From Clostridia bacterium (lineage in GTDB: Bacteria; Bacillota; Clostridia; UBA1381; UBA9506), in the NCBI GenBank assembly GCA_017415145.1, contig JAFQJE010000019.1, positions 1 to 41,231 on the forward strand: 41,231 nt of DNA. Direction: 5' to 3'. Shown one piece after another: positions 1-7,393 of this stretch. The translations under genes were made by a program, and so were the position numbers. Below the pieces are notes generated by a model, which had not been told where the DNA came from, ran no database searches, and saw only the letters and a list, made by a program, of their open reading frames with translations. Within the stretch, counting starts at the first letter, position 1; each line of letters opens with the position of its first letter.

Positions 1-183
1 GATTAAGTTACCTGTGTAGTCTGTGATGGGGGAGATGTCACGAAGGACTTCTTTTAATCCTTCCTCTAAAAACCAGTTATAAGAGTTCTTCTGAACTTCG
101 ATAAGGTTTGGCATTTCCAAAACTTCATCGACCTTGGCATAGCTCATTCTCTGGTTTGCGCCCAACTGAATCGGATGTACCAT
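1..183 (-). CDS. rpoB: RNA polymerase beta subunit, N-terminal fragment
   Basis: This is the first 61 codons of the RNA polymerase beta subunit; the rest lies beyond the left edge of the window. The translation begins [18 protein letters not shown] and continues with [22 protein letters not shown], which is the conserved beta N-terminus (the MPNLIEIQ..SY..FL motif). The ATG is preceded, 7 nt away, by GAGGTGG, a good ribosome site. The gene reads away from the SleB hydrolase and has its own upstream region, so it is not directly preceded by rplJ-rplL as in the usual ribosomal-protein operon. The identification is firm because the motif is highly conserved; nothing can be said about the missing domains. 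Confidence 0.93.
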   Translation of the reverse strand, partial: MVHPIQLGANQRMSYAKVDEVLEMPNLIEVQKNSYNWFLEEGLKEVLRDISPITDYTGNLI

Positions 184-343
184 AAACTCAACCACCTCGT
201 AAAAAATTTGTTTGTAATCTCACGATTACCTTGGTTTGTTATGTATATGAAACAAAATTACATACAAAATTTAAACCGTCAAAACAGGACAAAAGTCCTA
301 TTTAAGCATATTATACCATTTTGAGATTATTATGCAGTTTATA

Positions 344-372
344 ATAATAGCATAATTAAAATCATAAGTCAA
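344..372 (-). promoter_or_regulatory. Probable sigma-A promoter for rpoB
   Basis: On the minus strand TTGACT (367-372), a 17-nt spacer and TATTAT (344-349) form a good sigma-A promoter. It would give a leader of about 150 nt before rpoB. The leader (184-340) holds small hairpins, AGGAC-TTTT-GTCCT near 285-298 and GTAATC-GTGA-GATTAC near 214-229, and a second possible start with an extended -10 (TGGTATAAT) at 310-318. I see no gene in 184-535. Confidence 0.5.
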
Positions 373-479
373 GCTTTTTTTAAAAAAATTTTTTGGGTTT
401 GTGTTATATATTATATATAATAAGGTAGCAACTCCTGATTTTTTTGTCAGAATTTGTAATAAAAACCATATATTTTGTA

Positions 480-508
480 TTGAAATCTGTAGCTACCCCC
501 TGTATAAT
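480..508 (+). promoter_or_regulatory. Sigma-A promoter of the SleB-type hydrolase gene
   Basis: TTGAAA (480-485), a 17-nt spacer and a perfect TATAAT (503-508) lie 27 nt upstream of the chosen ATG at 536. This promoter also argues against the longer reading frame that opens at 401, because that start would lie upstream of the promoter. Confidence 0.75.
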
Positions 509-535
509 GTTATTGAGTGGTGCAAGGGAGGAATT

Positions 536-1375
536 ATGAAAAAATTAATTCTTACACTTGTTTTTTTATTTGTTTTAGGAGCTTTTTTCGTTCCCACATC
601 TGCAAAATCAGAATTTTTCACCCCTGTTTGCCTGACAGTTAACGGCGAATATGTGAAAAGTGCCAACCACGCATATTTAAAAAACGAGACCACTATGGTC
701 GCCTTACGTGATTTGGGAGAAATTTTTGCATCCGACATATCCTGGAATGAAAAAACCTCAACTGCGACAGTAAAAACCCCAACTGTGACAATAGCTGTGG
801 CGAAAAACAAAAATTACGCCACAGTAAACGGAAAATCTCAAAAATTAGACTCTTCTGCTGTCATTGCCAACGACAGAGTTTATGTGCCCCTGAGATTTTT
901 AGCTGAAAATCTTGGAGCAAAGGTAAGCTGGGATTCTTCCACAATCTGTGCAAATCTCACATCAGCAAAAGCTTCTGTTCCCACACATCTAAAGGGAAAA
1001 GCACCATACACCGAGGATGAACTCTACTGGCTTTCAAAAATTGTTTCAGCTGAATCTGCAGGAGAAATAAATTCCGGCAAAGTGGCAGTGGCAAACGTAA
1101 TACTAAACCGTGTGGAAAGCGATGATTTTCCTGATTCTATCTACGGAGTCATATTTGATCAAAAATATGGTGTGCAGTTTACACCGACTGTTGACGGGGC
1201 AATCTATAAGACTCCCACCACAGAGAGTGTAACCGCTGCAAAGCGTGCACTTTTGGGAGAGGATGTTTCACGTGATTGCCTGTATTTTTTAAATCCTAAA
1301 ACTGCAACAAATTCGTGGATTGTGAAGAACAGAAAATTTTACAGAACTATTGGTAATCATGACTTTTATCTGTAA
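536..1375 (+). CDS. Secreted SleB-family cell wall hydrolase with copper-amine-oxidase-like N-terminal domain
   Basis: A 279-residue exported protein that probably cuts peptidoglycan. Residues 1-23 are a signal peptide (MKK, then a hydrophobic run ending PTSA). Residues about 30-140 match the copper amine oxidase N-terminal-like domain, a common non-catalytic surface module in Clostridia (the VALRDLGEIF and VYVPLRFLAENLGA motifs). Residues about 158-279 match the SleB/CwlJ Hydrolase_2 fold, with the likely catalytic glutamate E173 in KIVSAESAGE and the VANVILNRV helix. SleB proteins are lytic transglycosylases, many acting in spore germination. The start at 536 was chosen for its GGGAGGA site and the promoter just upstream; an in-frame extension to 401 has neither. 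Whether it acts in germination or in vegetative wall turnover cannot be told from sequence. Confidence 0.88.
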   Translation: MKKLILTLVFLFVLGAFFVPTSAKSEFFTPVCLTVNGEYVKSANHAYLKNETTMVALRDLGEIFASDISWNEKTSTATVKTPTVTIAVAKNKNYATVNGKSQKLDSSAVIANDRVYVPLRFLAENLGAKVSWDSSTICANLTSAKASVPTHLKGKAPYTEDELYWLSKIVSAESAGEINSGKVAVANVILNRVESDDFPDSIYGVIFDQKYGVQFTPTVDGAIYKTPTTESVTAAKRALLGEDVSRDCLYFLNPKTATNSWIVKNRKFYRTIGNHDFYL

Positions 1376-1379
1376 TAAA

Positions 1380-1408
1380 AAAAGACGGCATTGCCGTCTT
1401 TTTTTTTA
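1380..1408 (+). terminator. Rho-independent terminator after the SleB-type gene
   Basis: AAGACGGCA-TTGCCGTCTT is a tight inverted repeat followed by a run of about ten T, starting 6 nt after the stop codon. Confidence 0.85.
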
Positions 1409-1556
1409 TTTTTATAAGGGTGGATATATTCCCTTAACATATATGATTGCACCTGCCATAATTATAATTGGTTGTAAAACCAAACGTACGACTCTGACTG
1501 CTGCGACACATTTTTTGTACAGAATGAAGTAGGTCTCCATTCCGAAAACGTGAGAA

Positions 1557-1886
1557 TGCGAGTTGGAGCATCAATAGTTTCTCTACATTAATACTTCTAA
1601 TGTGGTACTTTTGTCGCGGCAAAAGTGCCCAAAACCGCTGGCGGGGGCTTCGAAACTCCCCCGCACCCCCGACAATGATTTAGGGGTAAACCCCTAAAAA
1701 CCCCACGCACAAACATAAGTTTTTGCAAAAAATTAATCATATTCGCCGGGGTCCGGGGTGTCCCCGGTCGTCTCAAGGGGGTATGGGGGGACATTCGAAA
1801 TCCCCCCATAGTTTTTGCTACTTTTTTTAAAAAAGTAGAAGACTAGAAGTACTAATGTGTCCCATAAAATGATGCTCCAACTCGCA
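1557..1886. repeat. Inverted-repeat element, copy A (MITE-like, 330 bp)
   Basis: The ends are perfect 15-bp inverted repeats, TGCGAGTTGGAGCAT at 1557 and its complement ending at 1886. Inside each end lies a second inverted motif, TTA(A/G)TACTTCTA, then hairpins TACTTTTG-TCGCGG-CAAAAGTG on the left and a CTACTTTTTT...AAAAAAGTAG stem on the right. The core is GC-rich, unlike its surroundings, and full of short G/C-run hairpins. The element sits between two convergent genes and their terminators. Copies B (10098) and C (21157) share ends and much of the core; copy A is inverted relative to both. It carries no believable gene. Non-autonomous transposon (MITE) is the simplest reading; no transposase is in the window and I could not find a clear target duplication. 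Confidence 0.8.
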
Positions 1887-1908
1887 AACTTACTCATTTA
1901 CAAAAACA

Positions 1909-1939
1909 CAAAAAGAACCGCACAAGTGTGCGGTTCTTT
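1909..1939 (-). terminator. Terminator of the EF-G-like gene
   Basis: On the minus strand, AAGAACCGCACA-CTTG-TGCGGTTCTT is followed by TTTGTGTTTTTG. It lies 13 nt downstream of the stop codon. Confidence 0.75.
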
Positions 1940-1951
1940 CTCTTTTATTTT

Positions 1952-4012
1952 TTATTGCTTGGCATCTCTGATAACCTGCTCTGCAATAACCTGCGGGGCT
2001 TCTTCGTAGTTTGTAATCTCATATGAGAATGAACCACGTCCATTGGTGAGTGCACGCAAATCTGTTGCATACTTCTTCATTTCAGAAGCAGGAACGATAG
2101 CCTCAACCTCTGTGTTGATGTTGTCAACGGGATTCATACCTAATATTCTGCCACGGCGTTTATTTAAGTCGCCTACTACGTCACCTGTGTAGTTGTTGGG
2201 AACTAAAACCTTTGCCGTGCCTACAGGCTCTAAGATTACGGGATTTGCCTTGGGAAGACCTTCTTTATATGCAATAGATGCTGCAGTTTTGAATGCCATT
2301 TCTGATGAGTCAACTGCATGGTATGAACCATCCATTAACGTTGCCTTTAAGTTAACCATGGGATAACCTGCCAAAACACCTTCCTTCATAGCGTCACGAA
2401 GACCTTTTTCTACTGCGGGGAAGAAGTTCTTGGGAACAGCACCGCCTACAACCTTTTCTTCGAATACAAGCTCTGCTGCATCATATACAGGTTCAAACTC
2501 TATAACAACGTGGCCGTACTGACCGTGGCCACCTGACTGTTTCTTATGTTTACCTTCAGCTCTTACCTTTGATTTGATTGCTTCACGATAAGGAGTTTTG
2601 GGTTCTTTTAAGTTGACTGAAACGCCGAACTTACCTTCAAGCTTTGAACAGATAACGTTGATGTGCTGCTCTCCAACCCCTGAAATTACTGATTCGTGTG
2701 TTTCGTGATTGCGGGTTAAAGTAAATGTCTTGTCTTCACTGGCAAGCTTAGTGAGTGACGCACTTATCTTTTCTTCATCGCCCTTTGCCTTAGGCTCGAT
2801 AGCAAGTGATAAAACAGGCTTGGGGAATGAGATAGCACCAATCGCAACAGGGAATGCAGGGTCACATAATGTATCACCTGTTTCTGTTACAGAAAGCTTT
2901 GCAGTTGCACCAATATCTCCTGCTTTTAATTCTTTTACTTCTGTCTGCTTTTTGCCGCAGATTTCATAAATTTTACCTAATTTTTCCTCTTTACCTACTG
3001 CAGGGTTTACCAATAATGTATCAGGCTTAATTGTACCTGACAATACTTTAAAATATGAAAGCTTTCCAACGTAGTTGTCAACGACTGTTTTGAAAACGTG
3101 CAATACTGTGGATTTAGCACTATCGCAAATAATTTCTTCGATGTCGCCAGTCTTTTTGTTTTCCCCCTCAATATACATAAATTCATTAGGTGCGGGCATA
3201 TAGTCTGCAATTGTGTTAAGTAAGTGTGTAATACCGATTTTAGCTATTACACTACCACAGATAACAGGAACAACTGTACCATCTTTAATACCTATTTTTA
3301 ATGCTGCTTTGATTTCGTCTTCTGTGAATTCTTCACCTGCAAAATACTTTTCCATTAATTCATCAGAAACTTCTGCAACTGCTTCTAATAAAAGATCACG
3401 GCTACGGTCTGCGATTTCTTTATAGTTCTCAGGTACTTCTTCGTATTTATGTGTATCACCATCAGGTGAGAACATCTTTGCGCGCATCTTTATTACGTCA
3501 ACAAAGCCTGTTAATTTATCTCCCTCTTTAATTGGGAATGTGAAAGGTGCGATGCATCTTCCGAATGCGTTGTTTAATTCTTCCACAACCTTGGCATAGT
3601 CTGCTTTGGGGTCTTCCAGTTTATTTACAAATACAATCTTTGCCTTGGTTTTAGCAATATTCCAGGCTTTTTCTGTACCTGCAGAAACGCCGGATTTACC
3701 ACTGACAACGATTAGAGCACTGCCGCAAACTGATGCACCCTCTAACTGTTCGCCAATAAAATCAGGAGTTCCGGGAGTGTCTAAAAGATTAATCTTTACA
3801 CCGTTCCACTCCACGGGAATAATAGAAGTATTCAGTGAAATCTGTCTCTTTATTTCTTCAGGGTCAAAATCTGATACTGTATTTCCATCTTCAACTCTAC
3901 CTACGCGGTCAACCATACCTGCTTTTTTAAGCATTGCTTCAACTAAAGAGGTCTTACCTGCATTTGAGTGTGATAGCATACACATGTTTCTGATGTTTTC
4001 GGTGTTTGTCAT
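1952..4012 (-). CDS. Elongation factor G-like translational GTPase (FusA2 type)
   Basis: A 686-residue member of the EF-G family that would act on the ribosome. G1 is SHSNAGKT (14-21), G3 is DTPG (78-81) and G4 is NKLE (130-133), where canonical EF-G has NKMD. Domain IV carries the GGHGQYGHVVIEFEP stretch, and the C-terminus carries the Y..LRALTNGRGSFSYE motif. These variant G motifs fit the second EF-G group found beside a canonical fusA in many bacteria rather than EF-G1 itself. Paralogues of this kind have been linked in Bacteroides to translocation under starvation; that role is not shown here. The start has a strong AAGGAGG site. It is a single gene between its own terminator and the parB terminator. 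Confidence 0.88.
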   Translation of the reverse strand: MTNTENIRNMCMLSHSNAGKTSLVEAMLKKAGMVDRVGRVEDGNTVSDFDPEEIKRQISLNTSIIPVEWNGVKINLLDTPGTPDFIGEQLEGASVCGSALIVVSGKSGVSAGTEKAWNIAKTKAKIVFVNKLEDPKADYAKVVEELNNAFGRCIAPFTFPIKEGDKLTGFVDVIKMRAKMFSPDGDTHKYEEVPENYKEIADRSRDLLLEAVAEVSDELMEKYFAGEEFTEDEIKAALKIGIKDGTVVPVICGSVIAKIGITHLLNTIADYMPAPNEFMYIEGENKKTGDIEEIICDSAKSTVLHVFKTVVDNYVGKLSYFKVLSGTIKPDTLLVNPAVGKEEKLGKIYEICGKKQTEVKELKAGDIGATAKLSVTETGDTLCDPAFPVAIGAISFPKPVLSLAIEPKAKGDEEKISASLTKLASEDKTFTLTRNHETHESVISGVGEQHINVICSKLEGKFGVSVNLKEPKTPYREAIKSKVRAEGKHKKQSGGHGQYGHVVIEFEPVYDAAELVFEEKVVGGAVPKNFFPAVEKGLRDAMKEGVLAGYPMVNLKATLMDGSYHAVDSSEMAFKTAASIAYKEGLPKANPVILEPVGTAKVLVPNNYTGDVVGDLNKRRGRILGMNPVDNINTEVEAIVPASEMKKYATDLRALTNGRGSFSYEITNYEEAPQVIAEQVIRDAKQ

Positions 4013-4179
4013 AATCTTTCCTCCTTGTTATTAAGAAACCTTGCGGTCATTATTTACCATTACGGTTATGCAATCTTTTTCGACATTTACCTTTTTATTT
4101 CCTTTATATTATATATGAAATTTATCACAAAAATGAGTGTTTTAAATTGTATATTTTGCATATGAAAATTTTTTAAAAC

Positions 4180-4208
4180 ACAAAAAAACCGCACAGTTGT
4201 GCGGTTTT
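4180..4208 (-). terminator. Terminator after spo0J
   Basis: The stem AAAACCGCACA-GTTG-TGCGGTTTT with a T-rich 3' side on the minus strand ends the soj-spo0J transcript. Confidence 0.75.
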
Positions 4209-4216
4209 TATCTTAT

Positions 4217-4232
4217 TGTTTAACGTGAAACT
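4217..4232. promoter_or_regulatory. Degenerate parS-like site at the end of spo0J
   Basis: TGTTTAACGTGAAACT differs at two positions from the parS consensus TGTTTCACGTGAAACA and sits on the spo0J stop codon, between the gene and its terminator. It may be a weak ParB site or chance; the near-perfect site at 5975 is far stronger. Confidence 0.35.
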
Positions 4233-5101
4233 TATTTCTTCTTTATAAGTGCTATAATACGGTCAAAATCCTCTGCTGAAGAATAAGGAATTTCAATGCG
4301 ACCTTTATTCTTTTTGTTCACTATTTTTATTTTTGTGCCAAATTCAGATGAAAGACTCTCCTCCAAGGCTTTAATATGGCGGGAAATTTCTATTTCTTCC
4401 TTTGTAGGCTTTTTAACTGTTTTAACCTTTGAAAGACTTGAAATATAGCTTTCAGTCTGTCTTACACTCATGTCTTGTGCGATAATTAATTTTGCTATCT
4501 CTTGCGCTTTTTCTTTATCTTCAACCGCCAAAAGTGCCCTTGCATGGCCCTGTGAAAGTATATTGTCTTTTACTAATTTCTGAATTTCTTCAGGTAAATT
4601 AAGAAGTCTTAGTATATTTGCAACTGCAGGACGGCTGCGACCAATTTTTTTGGCTACTTCGTCCTGTGTAAGACCATAAACATCAATTAATTCCTTAATT
4701 CCTGCAGCTTCTTCCAATGCATTTAAGTCTTCTCTTTGAATATTTTCTATTAAGGTAATTTCTTTTTCTGTCTGTTCTGAAACTTCCTTAATTAATGCAG
4801 GAACTTCCTTTAATCCCGCAAGACGTGCCGCTCTCCAGCGTCTTTCACCTGCAATAATGGTATAAAAGCCGTTTTTGTTGAGTTTTACAACGATTGGTTG
4901 AATAATACCGTATTCACGGATAGAATCTGCAAGTTCTTCTATCTTTTCTTCATCAAAAACATTTCTTGGCTGAGTTTTGTTAGGTTCTATCTGAGTTATT
5001 TTAATTTTTTTGACGTCACGTTCTGTTTCTGTTGTAGTTTCAACCACTGCATTTGTATCAAGTAGTGCACCTAATCCGCGTCCTAATCCTTTTTTTGCCA
5101 T
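4232..5101 (-). CDS. parB: Chromosome partitioning protein ParB / Spo0J
   Basis: A 289-residue centromere-binding protein. ParB family members load at parS as CTP-dependent clamps and recruit SMC, and the ParA partner moves the origin. The N-terminal KKGLGRGLGALL tail is the ParA-stimulating peptide typical of the family. The CTPase box GERRWRAARLAG begins at residue 85, and a helix-turn-helix follows around 143-169 (LTQDEVAKKIGRSRPAVANILRLL). The basic C-terminal third is the dimerisation domain. Length is normal for Spo0J. Its start lies 11 nt after the soj stop with an AAGGAGA ribosome site, so the two form one operon, with parS just upstream. Confidence 0.96.
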   Translation of the reverse strand: MAKKGLGRGLGALLDTNAVVETTTETERDVKKIKITQIEPNKTQPRNVFDEEKIEELADSIREYGIIQPIVVKLNKNGFYTIIAGERRWRAARLAGLKEVPALIKEVSEQTEKEITLIENIQREDLNALEEAAGIKELIDVYGLTQDEVAKKIGRSRPAVANILRLLNLPEEIQKLVKDNILSQGHARALLAVEDKEKAQEIAKLIIAQDMSVRQTESYISSLSKVKTVKKPTKEEIEISRHIKALEESLSSEFGTKIKIVNKKNKGRIEIPYSSAEDFDRIIALIKKK

Positions 5102-5112
5102 TGGTTTTCTCC

Positions 5113-5877
5113 TTATTTATTGTTCTTTATTAATTCTTTTGCTAATGATTTGTAGGCGTGTGCCCCTTTTGAAAATTTATCATAAGAAATAATAGCTTCT
5201 CCAAAGCTTGGAGCTTCAGAAAGACGCACATTTCTTGGAATTACTGTTTTATATACCTTATCGGGGAAGAATTTTTTAACTTCCTCATAAACAACAGTAG
5301 AAAGATTTGTACGTTTGTCAAACATAGTAAGAAGAATACCTTCTATTTCTATATCCTTATTAATACTCTGTTTTATAGAAGAAATGGTTTTTGTAAGCTG
5401 ACCTAAGCCCTCTAATGCGTAGTATTCGCACTGAATAGGAATTATTACACTATCTGATGCTGCAAAAGCATTTAAAGTTAATATTCCTAAAGACGGGGGA
5501 CAGTCTATAATTATGTAATCAAAATCGTCTTTTATGTTTTTAATTGCTTCCTTTAATAAATACTCGCGATTTTCAAAAGAAACAAGCTCAATTTCTGCTC
5601 CTGCCAAATCCACATTTGACGGAATGAGCTTTAAATTTTTATACTGTGTTTCCATAATGTTGTTTTTGATGTCTTCACCATTCACCAAAACATCATAAAC
5701 ATTACATTCTGCTTCATTTTTATCAATTCCTACACCGCTAGAAGCATTTCCCTGAGGGTCACAGTCAATAAGAAGAGTTTTTTTCTTACTGTCAGCAAGG
5801 TATGCCGACAAATTAATAGATGTTGTGGTTTTGCCCACGCCACCTTTCTGATTTGCAATTACTATTACCTTTCCCAT
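5113..5877 (-). CDS. soj: Chromosome partitioning ATPase ParA / Soj
   Basis: A deviant-Walker ATPase of about 254 residues. The P-loop KGGVGKTTT (11-19) has the signature lysine of the ParA/MinD class, and DCPPSLG carries the Walker B aspartate. Soj binds DNA in its ATP dimer form, partners Spo0J in origin segregation and, in Bacillus, also regulates DnaA. I place the start at the ATG ending at 5877; a GTG one codon upstream (5878-5880) is the other option and lies closer to the weak GAAAGG site. The promoter is at 5913-5941, and a parS site sits directly upstream of it. Confidence 0.95.
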   Translation of the reverse strand: MGKVIVIANQKGGVGKTTTSINLSAYLADSKKKTLLIDCDPQGNASSGVGIDKNEAECNVYDVLVNGEDIKNNIMETQYKNLKLIPSNVDLAGAEIELVSFENREYLLKEAIKNIKDDFDYIIIDCPPSLGILTLNAFAASDSVIIPIQCEYYALEGLGQLTKTISSIKQSINKDIEIEGILLTMFDKRTNLSTVVYEEVKKFFPDKVYKTVIPRNVRLSEAPSFGEAIISYDKFSKGAHAYKSLAKELIKNNK

Positions 5878-5912
5878 CACAAAAACCTTTCTTTTTTACA
5901 AATTATAAATAA

Positions 5913-5941
5913 ATTATACCATTTTTTAAATAACAATGCAA
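5913..5941 (-). promoter_or_regulatory. Sigma-A promoter of the soj-spo0J operon
   Basis: On the minus strand TTGCAT (5936-5941), 17 nt, TATAAT (5913-5918, within TGGTATAAT, so also an extended -10). The parS site lies 34 bp upstream of the -35, close enough for ParB spreading to reach the promoter. Confidence 0.7.
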
Positions 5942-5974
5942 TAAAAATATTAAATTTATAAAAATGCTGCGACG

Positions 5975-5990
5975 CGTTTCACGTGAAACA
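5975..5990. promoter_or_regulatory. parS centromere site
   Basis: CGTTTCACGTGAAACA matches 15 of 16 positions of the parS consensus TGTTTCACGTGAAACA. It lies between the greA terminator and the soj promoter, where origin-proximal parS sites commonly occur. Confidence 0.9.
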
Positions 5991-5994
5991 TAAT

Positions 5995-6019
5995 AAAAAA
6001 GACACTCATAAAGAGTGTC
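5995..6019 (-). terminator. Terminator of greA
   Basis: GACACTC-TTTAT-GAGTGTC followed by six T on the minus strand, 19 nt after the greA stop. Confidence 0.8.
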
Positions 6020-6037
6020 TTTTTTATAAATTTCTTC

Positions 6038-6511
6038 TTATTTAGATATCTCTAAGATTTTAACCTCATACTCACCATTAGGTGATGCTACCTTTACAAT
6101 CTGCTCAGGAACTGCACCGAGGAGTGCCTGACCTAAAGGAGATTCGTCCGAAATCTTTCCTGCTGCAGGATTTGCCTCTGTTGAACCAACAATTTCATAT
6201 ACTGTTTCTTCTTCAAAATCAATATCTAAAATTTTTACTTTTGTTCCAACAACAACCTTGCTTGTGTCAATTTCGTCTTCGTCTATTACTTTAGCACTTT
6301 TTAACATCTTTTCAAGGTTTACAATTTTTACCTCAACCTCGCCCTGTTCCTTTTTAGCCTCATCATACTCTGCATTTTCTGATAAATCACCAAAACCACG
6401 GGCAACTTTAATTTTTTCTGAAATTTCTTTTCTTTTTTCTGTTTTTAAATACTCAAGCTCCTGCTCAAGCTCTTTTAATCTTGTATAAGTAAGTATTACT
6501 TCTTTTGACAT
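6038..6511 (-). CDS. greA: Transcription elongation factor GreA
   Basis: A 157-residue GreA protein that rescues backtracked RNA polymerase by stimulating transcript cleavage. The N-terminal half is the coiled coil (LKELEQELEYLKTEKRKEISEKI) and its tip has the acidic GDLSENAEYDEAK motif that reaches the active site. The C-terminal half is the FKBP-like domain (GKISDESPLGQALLGA). The start at 6511 (MSKEVILTYTRL) is chosen for its AAGGA site and family length; an upstream in-frame start at 6547 has no good ribosome site. It has its own promoter and terminator, so it is a single-gene unit. Confidence 0.95.
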   Translation of the reverse strand: MSKEVILTYTRLKELEQELEYLKTEKRKEISEKIKVARGFGDLSENAEYDEAKKEQGEVEVKIVNLEKMLKSAKVIDEDEIDTSKVVVGTKVKILDIDFEEETVYEIVGSTEANPAAGKISDESPLGQALLGAVPEQIVKVASPNGEYEVKILEISK

Positions 6512-6557
6512 TGATTTTCCTTCTTTCATTTTCGTATTACTCCACAACTATTTAGAT

Positions 6558-6586
6558 ATTATAAGTGATTTATCATAAAATGTCAA
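6558..6586 (-). promoter_or_regulatory. Consensus sigma-A promoter of greA
   Basis: TTGACA (6581-6586), 17 nt, TATAAT (6558-6563) on the minus strand: a perfect consensus with ideal spacing. It lies at the end of the neighbouring upstream gene, so greA is probably transcribed strongly and independently. Confidence 0.85.
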
Positions 6587-6589
6587 CAA

Positions 6590-7351
6590 CTATTTTTTTA
6601 TGTTTACAATTTTTATATTTTCACCACTCTTATCCTGCTCTAAAAAATCAGCTAAAGCCGCAGAATACGTGCATTTTAAGAGTTTTGTATATTCCTTTGA
6701 AAGCTTATTATTTTCAAATATTATTTCATTATATCCCCCTTCATATACGCAATATATATCAATTAAATTAAGATTTTTAAATAAAGACTTATCAAACACT
6801 CTCATTCCGCCTGCATTAACATATATTTTGTTATGCTTCTTTAATTTATCCTTTTTTACTTTTATATTAAGCATAACGCCATACTTTTCAAAAAAGTAAT
6901 CTCTCATACTTTCATAGAGATATGGTTTATTTGTTAATACAGAAAGTGTTTTTACATTTTTTACACATTTTTCTGCTAAAAATTTAATTTCCTTTATGTT
7001 ATCTGATATAAATATTATTTCATAGTCAAAAAGCTTATTATTAGATATAAAATTTAATATATCACAAAATATAGTGCGATAAATATTTTTACCATCAATT
7101 ATACTAAACTCTGTTTTAAAATACTTTTTTATTTCTTTTTCAACACACATAATTTCTTTAATATTTTTACTCCTCAAAAACCTTGATAGTGCCTTTATAT
7201 AGGCACTTTTCAGTGTTTTTTTAAAAGGCACAAAAAACACATTTTTCTCTATATTTTTTTCATAAATTTTATTACATTTAAAATAAGTAAATAATATATA
7301 TTTTAAAAAACTAAATCTTTCTTCTGATAATTTTAAAATAATTTTATTCAT
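6590..7351 (-). CDS. AT-rich protein of unknown function downstream of rnmV
   Basis: I do not recognise this 253-residue protein. It has no signal peptide or clear membrane span. It is rich in Lys, Ile, Asn and Phe and its codons are markedly more AT-rich than neighbouring genes. A middle stretch (YEIIFISDNIKEIKFLAEKC, then TLSVLTNKPYLY) has the hydrophobic strand-helix rhythm of a nucleotide-binding or Rossmann-like fold, and the second half has INAGG- and YEGGYNEIIFEN-like segments, but no family motif can be named. It follows rnmV after a 12-bp hairpin whose 3' arm contains its ribosome site GAGGTGA, and it ends just before the greA promoter. AT-richness could mean recent transfer or relaxed selection. 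Confidence 0.65.
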   Translation of the reverse strand: MNKIILKLSEERFSFLKYILFTYFKCNKIYEKNIEKNVFFVPFKKTLKSAYIKALSRFLRSKNIKEIMCVEKEIKKYFKTEFSIIDGKNIYRTIFCDILNFISNNKLFDYEIIFISDNIKEIKFLAEKCVKNVKTLSVLTNKPYLYESMRDYFFEKYGVMLNIKVKKDKLKKHNKIYVNAGGMRVFDKSLFKNLNLIDIYCVYEGGYNEIIFENNKLSKEYTKLLKCTYSAALADFLEQDKSGENIKIVNIKK

Positions 7352-7360
7352 AAAAAAATC

Positions 7361-7389
7361 ACCTCAATATACCATTAGTATATTGAGGT
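7361..7389 (-). promoter_or_regulatory. Hairpin covering the ribosome site of the unknown gene at 6590-7351
   Basis: A perfect 12-bp inverted repeat, ACCTCAATATAC-TAATG-GTATATTGAGGT on the minus strand, lies in the 42-nt gap after rnmV. Its 3' arm ends in GAGGTGA, the ribosome site of the next gene, and is followed by seven T before the ATG. It could act as an intrinsic terminator, as a ribosome-site lock, or both. Confidence 0.6.
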
Positions 7390-7393
7390 AAAT

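Noticed and set aside
1597-1809. Open frame across repeat copy A (minus strand) with a peptide similar to one across copy B
   Set aside because: The similarity follows from nearly identical DNA in the repeat; no ribosome site, odd composition, and copy C does not keep it.
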